Below are positions 63,577 through 64,000 of a stretch of 64,000 bases of DNA, in pieces; the first letter of the stretch is position 1; each line of letters opens with the position of its first letter. The translations under genes and the position numbers were made by a program. The notes beneath the pieces are model-generated. The model saw only the letters and a list, made by a program, of their open reading frames with translations. It made no database searches and had not been told where the DNA came from. The DNA comes from Salinisphaera hydrothermalis C41B8 (lineage in GTDB: Bacteria; Pseudomonadota; Gammaproteobacteria; Nevskiales; Salinisphaeraceae): contig NZ_APNK01000007.1 in assembly GCF_000732535.1 (NCBI RefSeq), positions 62,001 through 126,000 on the forward strand, given 5' to 3'.

Positions 63577-63583
63577 GACGCCG

Positions 63584-63967
63584 TCACGATCCGCTGGGAT
63601 GAAACACGTTGACTTCGGCGGCCACCGAACGCTCGGCCAGCACCTGTTTGACCTGAGTCGCCGCCTCGTCGTACACGCGCCGCCGGATCAGCCGCGGCGC
63701 CACGCCGCTCAGGGCACCAATCCAACGCGAGTGTTCGCGGGCCAGTGCCATCGGCTCAGTCAGCTCGATCACGATACGGCTGCCGCCGATTTCGGCCATG
63801 AGGCTTTCGAATTCGCGATCCTCGATCTGCAAATCGCGGCCGAGGCGCGCGACCTCGGCTTCGAGAATCGCCAAGCGCTGCTGCGCCTGACCGAGCCGCA
63901 CCGCCAGAAAACCAACCACGACAAAGGCGACGATCACCAGGGCCAGAAGCCAGATCATGTTGCTCAC
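63584..63967 (-). CDS. Putative single-pass membrane protein with coiled coil, unidentified
   Basis: This 127-residue protein has an N-terminal membrane helix (about 5-25) and a coiled coil (about 26-55, LGQAQQRLAILEAEVARLGR). A compact C-terminal domain contains IVIELTEPMALAREHSRWIG and LIRRRVYDEAATQVKQVLAE. I believe the ELTEP...GVAP.LIRRRVY pattern is conserved in other gammaproteobacteria but cannot name a family. The start is GTG at 63967 or ATG three codons later. It is the first visible gene of the group; upstream genes lie beyond the window edge. Confidence 0.62.
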   Translation of the reverse strand: MSNMIWLLALVIVAFVVVGFLAVRLGQAQQRLAILEAEVARLGRDLQIEDREFESLMAEIGGSRIVIELTEPMALAREHSRWIGALSGVAPRLIRRRVYDEAATQVKQVLAERSVAAEVNVFHPSGS

Positions 63968-64000
63968 CCGACCTTGTCAATGCACGATGTCAGTGTGCGT

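Overview
The window is a high-GC bacterial chromosome segment that reads as gammaproteobacterial. Its flagellar genes follow the enterobacterial logic: FlhDC master regulator, FlhE, FliT, FlgM/FlgN, MotAB-CheAW-R-D-B-Y-Z, and an E. coli-like CheY and CheZ. A Salinisphaera-like or related marine or halophilic genus is my guess from overall gene style; I could not test it. No rRNA, tRNA or CRISPR array was seen.

Positions 1-18200 carry housekeeping and catabolic genes. They are a C45-type acyltransferase/hydrolase, a ketopantoate reductase with a DUF4186 protein, a nitrilase-superfamily amidase, an XRE-cupin regulator, isocitrate lyase (aceA) and alanine dehydrogenase (ald). A gamma-glutamyl polyamine or amine catabolic group (puuD-, puuA- and puuB-like) lies around a GntR regulator and shares the operator TTGTGATCACA. 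A two-component system, cmoA and an isoprenylcysteine-methyltransferase-like membrane protein follow. A 1.2 kb noncoding block at 2896-4135 is a degenerate array of ~365 bp repeats with nested inverted arms.

Positions 18205-62582 form a nearly complete flagellar and chemotaxis superlocus. It holds fliA; fliC; fliE / fliFGHIJKLMNOPQR; flgBCDEFGHIJ-flgKL; flgA-flgMN; flhD-flhC-motA-motB-cheA-cheW-cheR-cheD-cheB-cheY-cheZ-flhB-flhA-flhE; and fliD-fliS-fliT, followed by a second fliK-like gene and an FlhB C-terminal paralogue (FlhX). The three regions that are separate in E. coli are fused here. Five good sigma-28 promoters, all with an 11-nt spacer, precede fliC, flgM, flgK, motA and fliD. With FlhDC at the top and FlgM as anti-sigma factor, this gives a three-tier hierarchy. 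No chemoreceptor gene is present.

The notable oddities are these. A ~310 bp MITE-like element is inserted exactly at the fliP stop codon with a CTAG target duplication; a second copy lies upstream of aceA and a decayed third is near fliA. CheA has two tandem P2 (CheY-binding) domains. FlhD has an arginine-rich repetitive C-terminal tail. FlhB has NPSH in place of NPTH. Three unidentified membrane or secreted small proteins (62709-63967) sit beside fliD.
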